Source of the DNA: JBKEDS01 sp047975545
Lineage (GTDB): Bacteria; Bacteroidota; Bacteroidia; Flavobacteriales; Flavobacteriaceae
Assembly: GCA_047975545.1 (NCBI GenBank)
Contig: JBKEDS010000032.1
Location: 43,331-107,330 of the forward strand
Reading direction: 5' to 3'
Length of the DNA: 64,000 bases
Part shown: positions 43,699 to 52,729 of the stretch, in pieces
Layout of the letters: each line of letters begins with the position of its first letter
How positions within the stretch are numbered: position 1 is the stretch's first letter
The notes under the pieces: model-generated
Told to the model about the DNA's origin: nothing
Databases searched by the model: none
The model's input: the letters and a program-made list of their open reading frames with translations, nothing else
Made by a program: the position numbers and the translations under genes

Positions 43699-44113
43699 GT
43701 CGAACCCCCGTTCCTTGTCCCAAATGTAATTGGGTTTTTTTAAGACCTTATTTTATTTATTTTCCTTTAAATAGAAATAGGATGAAAACTTCTATCTTCA
43801 TTTGTATTTACTGCCTTTAGTGCGAAAAAAACAACTATTATTAATGATTCTCATTTTAAATTATTATTAATTTAATCGAAAAAAAATGTATTTAATCTAT
43901 TTTTTTTTATTACTTTTAATCGTTAAAAACAATGAAATGAGACAAATAGATGTTTTTTGTTAAAATTTTATGTTTTTTTAAGAAATTTTAGAATTTTCTT
44001 ATAATTTAAATACAATTTCAATAAAAAACAGAATTTCATCGATGTTTTTTCAATTTTAATTTAAATAAAGTTCTCAACAATGTTAATCCACATACAACTA
44101 AAATTAATCCACT
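43699..44113. other. 415-base AT-rich spacer before the sulfatase region
   Basis: After the terminator at 43719-43742 the rest is very AT-rich with homopolymer runs. No small gene or consensus TAnnTTTG was recognised. The promoter for the following outer-membrane protein pair is presumably here. Confidence 0.5.
43719..43742 (+). terminator. short intrinsic terminator
   Basis: CCCAA - loop - TTGGG followed by a run of eight Ts, just after the transporter gene. Confidence 0.65.
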
Positions 44114-45358
44114 ATGAAACTAAAATTACTAATCCTGGTAATTCTTGGTTTTAGTACACTATCCTTTTACGCCCAAGATTCTACTAAAATCGAGAAAACA
44201 GAAACCACAACCACAACAACCAAAAAGAAAGCCAAAATTATTTGGATTCCCGTTTTGGCATCCAGCCCGGCAAATGGGTTTATGTTTGGCGTAGCCCCGG
44301 CCTTAAACTGGAAAATGGGCGAATCCGAAGCAACCAGTTACTCCTCCCTTTTGGGTTCGTTGGTTTACACTACAAAAAAGCAGTTCCTCTTCACCTTAAA
44401 AGGAAATATTTATTTTCCCGAAAACACGAGTATGATTATGCTCGATACCCGTTACTTTAAAACCTCGCAGCCTACCTACGGCTTGGGTACGGGGCCAAAT
44501 TCGTCCAAATTGGCCAGTAGCGGTTTCGAGTACGAAGATGGAAATTACTCCAAGGGTATAGATGAAGCCCAAATGATGAAGTTTAATTTTTTCCGGATGT
44601 ACGCCACCTATTTCAAAAAATTAAACGAAAACGGATTTTATGCCGGCTTGGGCTATCACTTAGATATACATAGTAATATAGAAGATGATTTATTGGACGT
44701 AGAGGCCGACACGCCCGTATACACAAGCCACTACGAATATAGTACCAATTACGGCTTTAGCCCTAAAAAATACGCACTTTCCGGTATATCGGGAAACTTC
44801 ATGTACGACACCCGCGACAATACCGTAAACCCGTATGATGGCCGATATGCGCTTGTAACCCTAAAATACAACCCCGAATGGTTGGGCAGTGACCAAGAAT
44901 CAGGTTCGTTATGGACCGAATACCGCGATTATTTTACGCTTAACCACGCACGCCCAAGAAACCTTTTGGGATTATGGCTGTATGGCAATTTCGAACTTGG
45001 CGGCGGCCACTTGCCCTATATGGACTTGCCCGCCTTGGGCTGGGACCAATATGGGCGTTCGGGTAGGGCGTACCCACAAGGACGGTTTAGGGGGCAATCT
45101 ATTGTATATTCCGAAGTTGAGTGGCGCTTTCCCCTTCAAAAGGAAAAAGACAAGTGGGGCGGCGTGCTTTTTCTTAACGCCAATTCGGCAACCAATAAAG
45201 ACGCCAACATAAAAATGCTCGATTATTTAAATACGGGCTTTGGCGCGGGCGTTCGGTTTATGATAGACCCCAAGGCACGAACCAACCTCTGCCTCGATTA
45301 TGCCTTTGGGAATTACGGGGCACACGGATTTTATCTTAGCGTAAACGAAGTGTTCTAA
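44114..45358 (+). CDS. D15/BamA-type outer-membrane barrel without POTRA domains (1)
   Basis: 414 residues. A signal peptide ending near LSFYAQ, a Thr/Lys-rich linker, then a surface-antigen (D15) barrel with alternating aromatic strands, GRFRGQSIVYSEVEWRFP (the conserved xRGx element of the Omp85 barrel) and a C-terminal FYLSVNEVF strand ending in Phe. The 414-residue length leaves no room for POTRA repeats. The paralogous gene follows 15 bases later. Its role is unknown; it may be a channel or insertion factor for partner proteins of this locus. Confidence 0.82.
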   Translation: MKLKLLILVILGFSTLSFYAQDSTKIEKTETTTTTTKKKAKIIWIPVLASSPANGFMFGVAPALNWKMGESEATSYSSLLGSLVYTTKKQFLFTLKGNIYFPENTSMIMLDTRYFKTSQPTYGLGTGPNSSKLASSGFEYEDGNYSKGIDEAQMMKFNFFRMYATYFKKLNENGFYAGLGYHLDIHSNIEDDLLDVEADTPVYTSHYEYSTNYGFSPKKYALSGISGNFMYDTRDNTVNPYDGRYALVTLKYNPEWLGSDQESGSLWTEYRDYFTLNHARPRNLLGLWLYGNFELGGGHLPYMDLPALGWDQYGRSGRAYPQGRFRGQSIVYSEVEWRFPLQKEKDKWGGVLFLNANSATNKDANIKMLDYLNTGFGAGVRFMIDPKARTNLCLDYAFGNYGAHGFYLSVNEVF

Positions 45359-45373
45359 AAAAAAACCGAAATC

Positions 45374-46438
45374 ATGAAAAGCCTAACAAAAATTATATTC
45401 CTGTTCATGTTAATAGTATCGGGGGTAAGTTCGCATGCCCAAACCGATTCGCTTAAAACCCAAAAAGCCGAGTTTAACGTAGCGCCTTATTTCAATTATA
45501 ACACCACCAGCGGTGCGGGTTTTGGCCTGTTGCCCATGTTGTCGTTTTATATGGACAAGGAAGATGAGGTGTCGCCCCGTTCAACAATCGGGCTTTTGGG
45601 ATATTATAATACCAAAAAGTCGTTTTCCGTAGCCACCTTTGGCAATTTTTACTTAGCGCAGGACAATTGGCGGGTTATGTTTGCCCTGGGTACGGGTACT
45701 TATAATTTTCAAACCTTTATAGATTCTGGTGGCGGCGAAGGCGCTTTTGTTGACTATGGTACCGATACCAATATGTTCGCTCTTGATGTACGGCGTCGAA
45801 TTTTCAATCGGCTTTACGGCGGACTGGGTTTTGTGCACCAAAAATCGAAAACCACTTTCGATGCCAATATCCCGGACGACACCACCAAGCTCAATATCCT
45901 TATGTTGGAATTGTTCTTTGATGACAGAAACAGCGTGTACTACCCCACAAAGGGAAACCAAGTTTTAATCCGTTGGAACAATATTCCCGAATGGCTGGGG
46001 AACGACGAAGCCTCTAATGTAATTATAGCCAACTATAACCGTTATTTGGCCGTTACCGATAATCGCGACGTAGTGGCCATGCGTTTCCATATTAAAGCAG
46101 GGCTTAGCGACCTTACCTTTCAGCAACAGCCCATGCTTCGGGGAGTGGATTTAAGGGGCTATTCCGAAGGCAAGTATCGGGGCGATGGCGTTATGGACGT
46201 GCAAGGCGAATACCGATGGAATTTTAAAAACAAACTACGGTTTAGTGCGGTAGGTTTTGCAGGATTAGGAACCCTATATGGGGCCGATACCGACGATTTT
46301 AATTGGAAACTATACCCCAGTATAGGTGGCGGCATACGGTGGACGGCCCTAAAGAGCAACCACATGAACGTGGGCATCGACGCAGGTGTTGGTAAGGACG
46401 ATTGGGGCATCTACTTTAGGATTGGCGAGGCGTTTTAA
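45374..46438 (+). CDS. D15/BamA-type outer-membrane barrel without POTRA domains (2)
   Basis: 354 residues. Signal peptide ending VSSHAQ, then a barrel with the same order of motifs as its upstream neighbour (AEFNVAPYFNYNTTSGAGFGLLPMLSFY; LDVRRRIFNRLYGGLGFVH; RGYSEGKYRGDGVMDVQGEYRWNF; end IYFRIGEAF). It is a paralogue from tandem duplication, diverged in sequence and shorter. It is the last gene before a 299-base spacer and the sulfatase pair. Confidence 0.82.
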   Translation: MKSLTKIIFLFMLIVSGVSSHAQTDSLKTQKAEFNVAPYFNYNTTSGAGFGLLPMLSFYMDKEDEVSPRSTIGLLGYYNTKKSFSVATFGNFYLAQDNWRVMFALGTGTYNFQTFIDSGGGEGAFVDYGTDTNMFALDVRRRIFNRLYGGLGFVHQKSKTTFDANIPDDTTKLNILMLELFFDDRNSVYYPTKGNQVLIRWNNIPEWLGNDEASNVIIANYNRYLAVTDNRDVVAMRFHIKAGLSDLTFQQQPMLRGVDLRGYSEGKYRGDGVMDVQGEYRWNFKNKLRFSAVGFAGLGTLYGADTDDFNWKLYPSIGGGIRWTALKSNHMNVGIDAGVGKDDWGIYFRIGEAF

Positions 46439-46737
46439 TTAAACTTTTAAGGGCAGTAAATAACCCTTTTGGAGTGGTTATTGCATGGTGCAAGCCGTAT
46501 TTTTGTTCAACAAACAAAACAAGAAAACAAAACCACTATGACTGGAAATCCATAGGTTTGGTAACGGACTGAAAGTCTTGTATTAAAAGTGCATACTTGC
46601 CTGTGGTAGGCAGGGTTTCAACTAATGACTGAGACCAATGAAACACCCATGATTAAGCCTAAATCACACAGAGGAATGTTAATTTGGGTGTTCCATGTGA
46701 CCCGTTCAAACAAATTCAACAATAAAAATCTCAAACC
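46439..46737. other. 299-base spacer upstream of the sulfatases
   Basis: Contains the family B repeat at 46586-46643. No gene or clear terminator was recognised. A promoter for the sulfatases is expected here, but no good TAnnTTTG match was seen. Confidence 0.45.
46586..46643 (+). repeat. dispersed hairpin repeat (family B), copy 2
   Basis: TGCCTGTGGTAGGCA hairpin followed by GGGTTTCAACTAATGACTG and ACCAATGAAA; matches the reverse complement of 14141-14199 over its whole length with scattered differences, some of them in the hairpin loop. Confidence 0.7.
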
Positions 46738-48228
46738 ATGAAACAAAAACACATCTTATTTTTCACGTTTTTCCTGGCAGCAGCAATAGCCATGGCGCAG
46801 GATAAGCCCAACATCCTTATTATCATGGGCGACGACATAGGCTGGTGGAACACCAGTGTCTACAACCACGGTATGGCCGGTTACCAAACCCCCAATATAG
46901 ACCGTGTGGCCAAAGAAGGCATTATGTTTACCGATGCCTATGCGCAGCAAAGCTGTACGGCAGGACGAGCCGCCTTTATATTGGGGCAATCGCCCAAACG
47001 CACCGGATTGCTCAAAATAGGAATGCCGGGCGATGACGACGGTATAGATGATAGAGACCCAACCATTGCCGAAATTTTAAGGCCTATGGGCTACACCACG
47101 GGGCAGTTCGGAAAAAACCATCTTGGCGACCGCGACAAGCACTTACCAACCCGGCACGGTTTCGATGAGTTTTTCGGTAATCTCTATCATTTAAATTCCG
47201 AAGAAGAACCCTTTAGGGAAGACTACCCCAAAGACCCCGAATTTAGAAAAAAATATGGACCAAGGGGCGTATTGCGGGCAACTGCCGATGGAAAAGTGGA
47301 AGATACCGGGCCATTGAACCCTAAACGAATGGAAACCATAGATAGCGAATTTTTAGAAGCCACTATCGATTTCATTGAAAATGCAAAGAACAACAACAAA
47401 CCGTTTTTTGTGTGGTTCAACACTACCCGTATGCACATTTACACCCATTTAAAAGAAGAATCGCAAGGCGTTACAGGCCTGGGCGTACACGCCGATGGTA
47501 TGGTGGAACACGATGGGCAGGTAGGCCAATTGTTGGATAAACTGGACCAATTAGGGCTATCCGAAAACACCATTGTTATTTACACCACCGACAATGGCGC
47601 CGAAAAATTTTCTTGGCCCGATGGCGGTATTTCGCCATTTAAAGGTGAAAAAGCCTCAACTTGGGAAGGCGGTTTCCGGGTGCCGTTTATGATACGCTGG
47701 CCCGAAAAAATAAAGGCTGGACAAATATCCAACGAAATACTTTCACTTGAAGATTGTTTCCCTACACTCGTGGCCGCAGCGGGTAACAGTAACATAAAAA
47801 CCCAATTGTTAGATGGCTATAAGGCGGGTTCAAAAACCTTTAAGGTGCATTTGGACGGCTACAACTATCTGCCCTATTTAACAGGGGAAAGCAAAAAAGC
47901 ACCACGAAACTCCATGTACTATTTTGTGGACGATGGCTCGCTGGGCGCCATTCGCTATAACGAATTTAAAGCCAATTTTTCCATGCAGGAATCCGATGGA
48001 TTTGGCTCGTGGCTAAATACCCAGCACGTATCAAAAGCCCCGATTTTGATAAATTTAAGAACAGACCCTTTTGAAGAAGCGCCCGAAACCTCGGCCTATT
48101 ACGAGGATTATTTAATAAACCACATGTTTTTATTTGCACCAATCAAAGAATTAACAAAGGACTTTGCACAATCGTTCAAAGAATATCCCCCAAGAATGAC
48201 ACCGGGAAGTTTTGTTCCCAAACAATAA
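46738..48228 (+). CDS. secreted sulfatase with CTAGR motif (1)
   Basis: 496 residues. Signal peptide ending AIAMAQ; metal-binding GDDIG (D32, D33); formylglycine site C73-TAGR, i.e. a Cys-type C-x-A-x-R sulfatase; then NHLGDRDK, FFVWFNTTRMH and TDNGAE, the other conserved metal and substrate residues of the S1 (arylsulfatase-like) family. Cys must be converted to formylglycine by an anSME or FGE enzyme encoded elsewhere. It releases sulfate from an organic ester; the substrate is unknown. The second sulfatase follows 30 bases later. Confidence 0.93.
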   Translation: MKQKHILFFTFFLAAAIAMAQDKPNILIIMGDDIGWWNTSVYNHGMAGYQTPNIDRVAKEGIMFTDAYAQQSCTAGRAAFILGQSPKRTGLLKIGMPGDDDGIDDRDPTIAEILRPMGYTTGQFGKNHLGDRDKHLPTRHGFDEFFGNLYHLNSEEEPFREDYPKDPEFRKKYGPRGVLRATADGKVEDTGPLNPKRMETIDSEFLEATIDFIENAKNNNKPFFVWFNTTRMHIYTHLKEESQGVTGLGVHADGMVEHDGQVGQLLDKLDQLGLSENTIVIYTTDNGAEKFSWPDGGISPFKGEKASTWEGGFRVPFMIRWPEKIKAGQISNEILSLEDCFPTLVAAAGNSNIKTQLLDGYKAGSKTFKVHLDGYNYLPYLTGESKKAPRNSMYYFVDDGSLGAIRYNEFKANFSMQESDGFGSWLNTQHVSKAPILINLRTDPFEEAPETSAYYEDYLINHMFLFAPIKELTKDFAQSFKEYPPRMTPGSFVPKQ

Positions 48229-48258
48229 AATGTAATCAATAACTAAAACCCAAAAATT

Positions 48259-49815
48259 ATGAAGCACAAGAGTATTAGCCTATTTACCATGCTACTTGTA
48301 TGTAGCATGCTCTGGGCGCAGAAAAACGACAAGCCCAATATCCTCGTCATCTTTGGCGACGATATCGGGTATTGGAACCTTAGCCACAACAACCGCGGGA
48401 TGATGGGGTACCAAACCCCAAACATAGACCGCTTGGCCAAGGAAGGCACCAGCTTTACCGATTACTATGCCGAGCAATCCTGTACCGCAGGAAGGGCCGC
48501 ATTTATTACGGGGCAAATGCCCGTTAGAACAGGAATGACCAAAGTGGGCGTTCCCGGTTCCAAACTGGGTATCCAGCCCGAAGACCCAACATTGGCCGAA
48601 CTATTAAAACCACTTGGTTATGCCACGGGACAATACGGCAAAAACCACTTGGGCGACAGGGACGAGTTTTTGCCTACCAACCACGGTTTTGATGAATTCT
48701 TCGGAAATCTTTACCACCTAAACGCCGAGGAAATACCCGAAAGTACAGATTACCCCAAAAACCCCGAGTTCAGAAAAAAACTGGGGCCAAGAGGGGTTAT
48801 CCGCAGTACGGCCGATGGCAAAATAGAAGATACGGGGCCATTGAACAAAAAACGTATGGAAACCGTCGATCAAGAATTTTTGGATGGCGCTATGAGTTTT
48901 ATTGAAACTAACGCCAAGGCAAACAAACCCTTTTTCGTGTGGATGAACACCACCCGTATGCACTACTTTACCCATGTGCCCGACACCTATTTGGGCAAAT
49001 CAGGTTTAAACTTTTATGCCGATGGCATGATGCAACACGACGACCAAATCGGGATGCTACTTAAACAATTGGACGATTTGGGCATTGCCGACAACACCAT
49101 TGTTATTTACACTACCGACAACGGCAACCACCTAAACATGTGGCCCGATGGTGCTATTTCGCCGTTCAGGGGCGAAAAAAACACCAACTGGGAAGCAGGC
49201 TACCGAGTACCTGCCATTATCCGTTGGCCTGGGAAAGTTACTGCCGATAAAGTGGTTAACGAAATAGTGGGTAGTAACGACTGGATTCCTACCATAATGG
49301 CCGCAGCCGGTGTTCCGGACGTTAAGCAAAAACTACTTAATGGCTATAAAGGCACCAACAGAACCTTTAATGTACACCTTGATGGCTATAACCTACTCCC
49401 TTTTTTAACGGGCGAAAAACAAATAAGCAAAAATCAATATGGCGAAACCAATTGGCCAAGGCGCGAGTTTTATTACTGGAACGACGATGGCGAGTTGGTA
49501 GCCATGCGTTACGACCGCTGGAAATTGGTGTTTAAACAACAAACCGCCAAACAATACGGCGTTTGGATGTACCCGTTTATTGATATGCGTATGCCCTTGG
49601 TGTTCGATTTAAGAATGGATCCCTTTGAAAGGGCCCAGGAAAACTCCAATACCTATTACCATTGGATGGAAGAGCGTGGCGAGTTCCTAATGCCTGCCAG
49701 CCAAGTAATTGCGGGAGAAATGCTAAAAACCTTCAAGGATTATCCGCCCAGACAAAAACCGGCCTCCTTTAATTTGGATGCCATTATGGAATCCTTTATA
49801 AAAAAAGGAAATTAG
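48259..49815 (+). CDS. secreted sulfatase with CTAGR motif (2)
   Basis: 518 residues, a tandem paralogue of the preceding gene over its whole length, with GDDIG (D34, D35), C75-TAGR, NHLGDRDE, FFVWMNTTRMH and TDNGNH intact. The signal peptide ends near CSMLWAQ. It has about 20 more residues than its neighbour, mostly in the C-terminal third (EKQISKNQYGETNWPRREFYYW...). An intrinsic terminator follows, yet the MoxR genes start only 280 bases later on the same strand. Confidence 0.93.
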   Translation: MKHKSISLFTMLLVCSMLWAQKNDKPNILVIFGDDIGYWNLSHNNRGMMGYQTPNIDRLAKEGTSFTDYYAEQSCTAGRAAFITGQMPVRTGMTKVGVPGSKLGIQPEDPTLAELLKPLGYATGQYGKNHLGDRDEFLPTNHGFDEFFGNLYHLNAEEIPESTDYPKNPEFRKKLGPRGVIRSTADGKIEDTGPLNKKRMETVDQEFLDGAMSFIETNAKANKPFFVWMNTTRMHYFTHVPDTYLGKSGLNFYADGMMQHDDQIGMLLKQLDDLGIADNTIVIYTTDNGNHLNMWPDGAISPFRGEKNTNWEAGYRVPAIIRWPGKVTADKVVNEIVGSNDWIPTIMAAAGVPDVKQKLLNGYKGTNRTFNVHLDGYNLLPFLTGEKQISKNQYGETNWPRREFYYWNDDGELVAMRYDRWKLVFKQQTAKQYGVWMYPFIDMRMPLVFDLRMDPFERAQENSNTYYHWMEERGEFLMPASQVIAGEMLKTFKDYPPRQKPASFNLDAIMESFIKKGN

Positions 49816-49832
49816 CCAAAGTGTTTATCTGC

Positions 49833-49878
49833 AAACAAGCGGTACGCCTTGGCTGTACTGCTTGTTTGTTGTTTTGAT
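49833..49878 (+). terminator. intrinsic terminator after the sulfatases
   Basis: AAACAAGCGGTAC pairs with GTACTGCTTGTTT around CGCCTTGGCT-like loop sequence, then a T-rich stretch. Confidence 0.75.
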
Positions 49879-49942
49879 GTAAATAATTGAAAAGCGAATA
49901 ATATTCCGTAATTAATTGATAATGAAAAGTATGATTATTTAA

Positions 49943-50031
49943 GTCGTCATTGCGAACAACGTGAAGCAATCTTCTTAATATATCGATTTGATTTTATGGG
50001 ATTATTTCGTCGTTACTTCCTCGTAATGAAC
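49943..50031 (+). repeat. degenerate palindromic element (family A)
   Basis: GTCATTGCGAACAACGTGAAGCAATCTT and the opposing TCGTCGTTACTTCCTCGTAATGA arm form a decayed inverted repeat like that at 7041-7174. It separates the sulfatases from the second moxR. Confidence 0.6.
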
Positions 50032-50095
50032 ATCAAGCTAATTTTTGTTTTGGATTATAAACGTACCCGTATTTTCTTAATTAAACCCTGATATT

Positions 50096-51061
50096 ATGAC
50101 TACGCACCAAGCCATTCAGCACTTAAAAGTGCAAATGCAAAAGGCCATCATTGGGCAGGACAAGCTCATCGACAGGCTTATTTTGGTCTTGCTCGCCAAC
50201 GGCAATATGCTTTTGGAAGGGCTTCCGGGTTTGGCAAAAACAAGGGCTATAAAAACCTTGGCCAAGGAGCTAAAATGCCACTTGAGCCGTATTCAGTTTA
50301 CGCCCGATTTATTGCCTTCCGATGTAACAGGCACCGAAATTTACCAACCCGAATCCAAGGAAAAGTTCGTGTTCCAAAAAGGTCCTATTTTCAGCAACCT
50401 TATTTTGGCCGACGAGATAAACCGCTCGCCCGCCAAAGTACAATCGGCTTTACTTGAGGCTATGGAAGAGCGTCAGGTATCGGTAGCCGGAAAAACCTAT
50501 AAAATGGAACCGCTGTTTATGGTTATGGCTACCCAAAACCCAGTGGAGCAGGAAGGCACCTATCCTTTGCCCGAAGCACAAATGGACCGTTTTTTAATGC
50601 ACGTTTTTATCGATTATCCCGACGATACCTCCGAACTCGGCATTATGCGCCTAAACCGAAACGAGCAATCCAAGCCCGAAACAAAAGAGGAAAACCCGTT
50701 AGAACCAAGCGTTGTTTTTAAGGCTCGGGAAGAAATTTCAAAAGTTACCATTGCCGAACCTATGGAACGGTATATTGTCGATTTAATTTCGGCAACACGG
50801 CATCCTAAAAAGTACAGCGAAAAATTGGATAATTGGATAGATTTTGGCGCAAGCCCAAGAGGCTCAATAGCCTTGGATAGGGCATCGCGCACCCAAGCGT
50901 GGCTACAAGGTCGCGACCACGTAACGCCCGACGATATTAGGGAAGTGGTACACGATTGCCTGCGCCACCGCATTATTTTAAGCTACGAAGCCAATGCCGA
51001 AGGCGTTACGCCCAATACTATTTTAGATGAAATTTTAAAACAGGTAGCTGTATTGGCGTAA
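50096..51061 (+). CDS. MoxR family AAA+ ATPase of the second operon
   Basis: 321 residues. Walker A LPGLAKTR, Walker B LADEINRSPAKVQSALLEAMEERQVSV and ATQNPVEQEGTYPLPEAQMDRF are all present. It is a clear paralogue of the 333-aa MoxR at 11035-12036 but diverged, for example with Arg after the Walker A Thr. First gene of the second MoxR/VWA operon; the DUF58 partner follows 11 bases later. Confidence 0.95.
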   Translation: MTTHQAIQHLKVQMQKAIIGQDKLIDRLILVLLANGNMLLEGLPGLAKTRAIKTLAKELKCHLSRIQFTPDLLPSDVTGTEIYQPESKEKFVFQKGPIFSNLILADEINRSPAKVQSALLEAMEERQVSVAGKTYKMEPLFMVMATQNPVEQEGTYPLPEAQMDRFLMHVFIDYPDDTSELGIMRLNRNEQSKPETKEENPLEPSVVFKAREEISKVTIAEPMERYIVDLISATRHPKKYSEKLDNWIDFGASPRGSIALDRASRTQAWLQGRDHVTPDDIREVVHDCLRHRIILSYEANAEGVTPNTILDEILKQVAVLA

Positions 51062-51072
51062 TTCAAAAAAAA

Positions 51073-52005
51073 ATGGCCGATTCCAAACAACATAATCCCG
51101 ATATTTTTGTGTCCTTGGAAGACTTGTTGAAACTGGAGCCACTGGCCATCCATTTCAACTACAAACCCAAACGGCACAGGGTAAACAGCATCCTGTCCGG
51201 AACGCATACCTCAAAAATGCGCGGACGCGGTTTGGATTTTGAAGAGGTACGCCTCTACGTAAAAGGCGACGACATTAGGAATATCGACTGGAAAGTTACC
51301 GCACGCACCCAAAAAACGCATACACGGGTTTATACCGAAGAAAAGGAAAAACCAGCCCTTGTTATTGTGGATCAAACCAAATCGATGTTCTTTGGAAGCG
51401 TAAAGTGCACCAAATCTGTCGTGGCGGCACAACTGGCGGCTATTGTGGCCTTTAAGGTTTTAAATGAAGGCGACCGTGTAGGCGGCGTAGTGTTTGCCGA
51501 TAACGGCATTGATGTTATTGCCCCCAAACGCAACCGAAAAAACAGCCTGTTGTTTTTTGAAAAACTGGTACGTCGCAATCAAGAATTGGAAACCTCGACC
51601 CCCATAGTTTTTGAAAACAGTTTGGCAGAAACCATACAGCGGGTAAAAAACATAGCCACCCACGATTATACCGTGATAATTATTAGCGATTTTCACCGTT
51701 ATTCGCCTAAGGTCATTAAATCCATTGCCTACATCGCACGCCATAATAACGTGATGCTGTTTAAGGTGTTCGACCCTTTGGAACAACAGCTTCCCAAAAC
51801 AAAATTCATTGCAGGAAACCGTTCGCATCAAATAGCGATAGATGGCAAAAGCAAAGCCCTAAGGGAAAAATATACCCAAGGTTTCGATGGCGATTTTTAC
51901 CAATTTCAAAACGATATGAAAAAACAGGGCATTCCCGTATTGCCTATCAACACGGTGGATGGCTTAGACGAGCAATTAAAAAACATGTTTAAACAACTGA
52001 AATAA
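51073..52005 (+). CDS. DUF58 domain protein of the second operon
   Basis: 310 residues. GRGLDFEEVRLYVKGDDIRNIDWKVTAR (about 51-78) is the DUF58 signature; a degenerate VWA-like region follows (LVIVDQTKSMFFGS at about 98, VIIISDFHRY). Compared with the copy at 10044-10910 it has a longer N-terminus. It probably links MoxR to the membrane VWA proteins. Confidence 0.92.
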   Translation: MADSKQHNPDIFVSLEDLLKLEPLAIHFNYKPKRHRVNSILSGTHTSKMRGRGLDFEEVRLYVKGDDIRNIDWKVTARTQKTHTRVYTEEKEKPALVIVDQTKSMFFGSVKCTKSVVAAQLAAIVAFKVLNEGDRVGGVVFADNGIDVIAPKRNRKNSLLFFEKLVRRNQELETSTPIVFENSLAETIQRVKNIATHDYTVIIISDFHRYSPKVIKSIAYIARHNNVMLFKVFDPLEQQLPKTKFIAGNRSHQIAIDGKSKALREKYTQGFDGDFYQFQNDMKKQGIPVLPINTVDGLDEQLKNMFKQLK

Positions 52006-52049
52006 TGAAGAATTTTTAAGTTGAATATTAAACAGTCATAATTAAAATA

Positions 52050-52540
52050 ATGGAAATGAGATTAACCCGAATTGAAAGTAAAATTTATCACATAAGAAAA
52101 CAGAAAGTAATACTTGACAGGGATTTAGCAGAGCTTTATGAAGTAGAAACCCGAGTGCTTAAACAAGCTGTGCGCAGAAATCAAGAACGATTTCCAGAAG
52201 ATTTTATGTTTTCACTTACTGAAATAGAGATAGACAATATGGTATCACAAAATGTGATACCCTCTAAAAGTATCTTTGGCGGGGCTTTTCCCATGGCATT
52301 TACCGAACAAGGAGTGGCTATGCTATCCAGTGTATTCGTAGTAAAAAAGCCATTGAAGTAAACATCGCTATTATGCGTGCCTTTGTTTATATCCGTCAGT
52401 ATGCCTTGACACACGAGGATTTGTCAAAAAAACTAGAAAAATTAGAAACCCGATTCGACACAAAATTTAAAGATATAGCGGATGCTTTAAACTATCTGCT
52501 TAAAAAAGATAACCTACAAAAAACATATGAAAGCCCATAA
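52050..52540 (+). pseudogene. ORF6N domain gene broken by a frameshift
   Basis: The ATG frame encodes the ORF6N domain (KIYHIRKQKVILDRDLAELYEVETRVLKQAVRRNQERFPEDFMF ... AFTEQGVAMLSSV) but stops at 52361. From about 52335 the homology goes on in another frame (RSKKAIEVNIAIMRAFVYIRQYALTHEDLSKKLEKLETRFDTKF) to a stop at 52538-52540, so one base is missing near 52336 (TTCGT for an expected TTACGT). ORF6N proteins are DNA-binding-like proteins of phage and genomic-island context. The gene interrupts the second MoxR/VWA operon. Confidence 0.85.
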
Positions 52541-52621
52541 TGGGCATTTGGCAGGGCAAAATTCGATACCCACCGAAATAATTAAATAACTGAACCACAA
52601 GTTCTTGGTAAAATTAAATAG
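52527..52621 (+). repeat. dispersed repeat family R1, copy 2
   Basis: Bases 52529-52607 are identical to 27493-27571. Here the element begins with an ATG (52527) and encodes MKAHNGHLAGQNSIPTEIIK, overlapping the end of the ORF6N pseudogene. After it comes AAATTAAATAG, then an ATG (52622) opening a 23-codon frame (MKIEKELDLKTMNNE...) that ends at 52693. Confidence 0.85.
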
Positions 52622-52729
52622 ATGAAAATAGAAAAAGAATTGGATTTAAAAACGATGAATAACGAATTAGAAATGTCAAATGAAGAGTTTTAAATTGAAT
52701 AGAGAACATTCATAATTAAATATGTAACA

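Noticed and set aside
28351..49815. A single polysaccharide utilisation locus joining SusC/SusD and the sulfatases
   Set aside because: Efflux, kinase, patatin and transporter genes, several spacers and two terminators separate them; co-regulation is possible but not shown.
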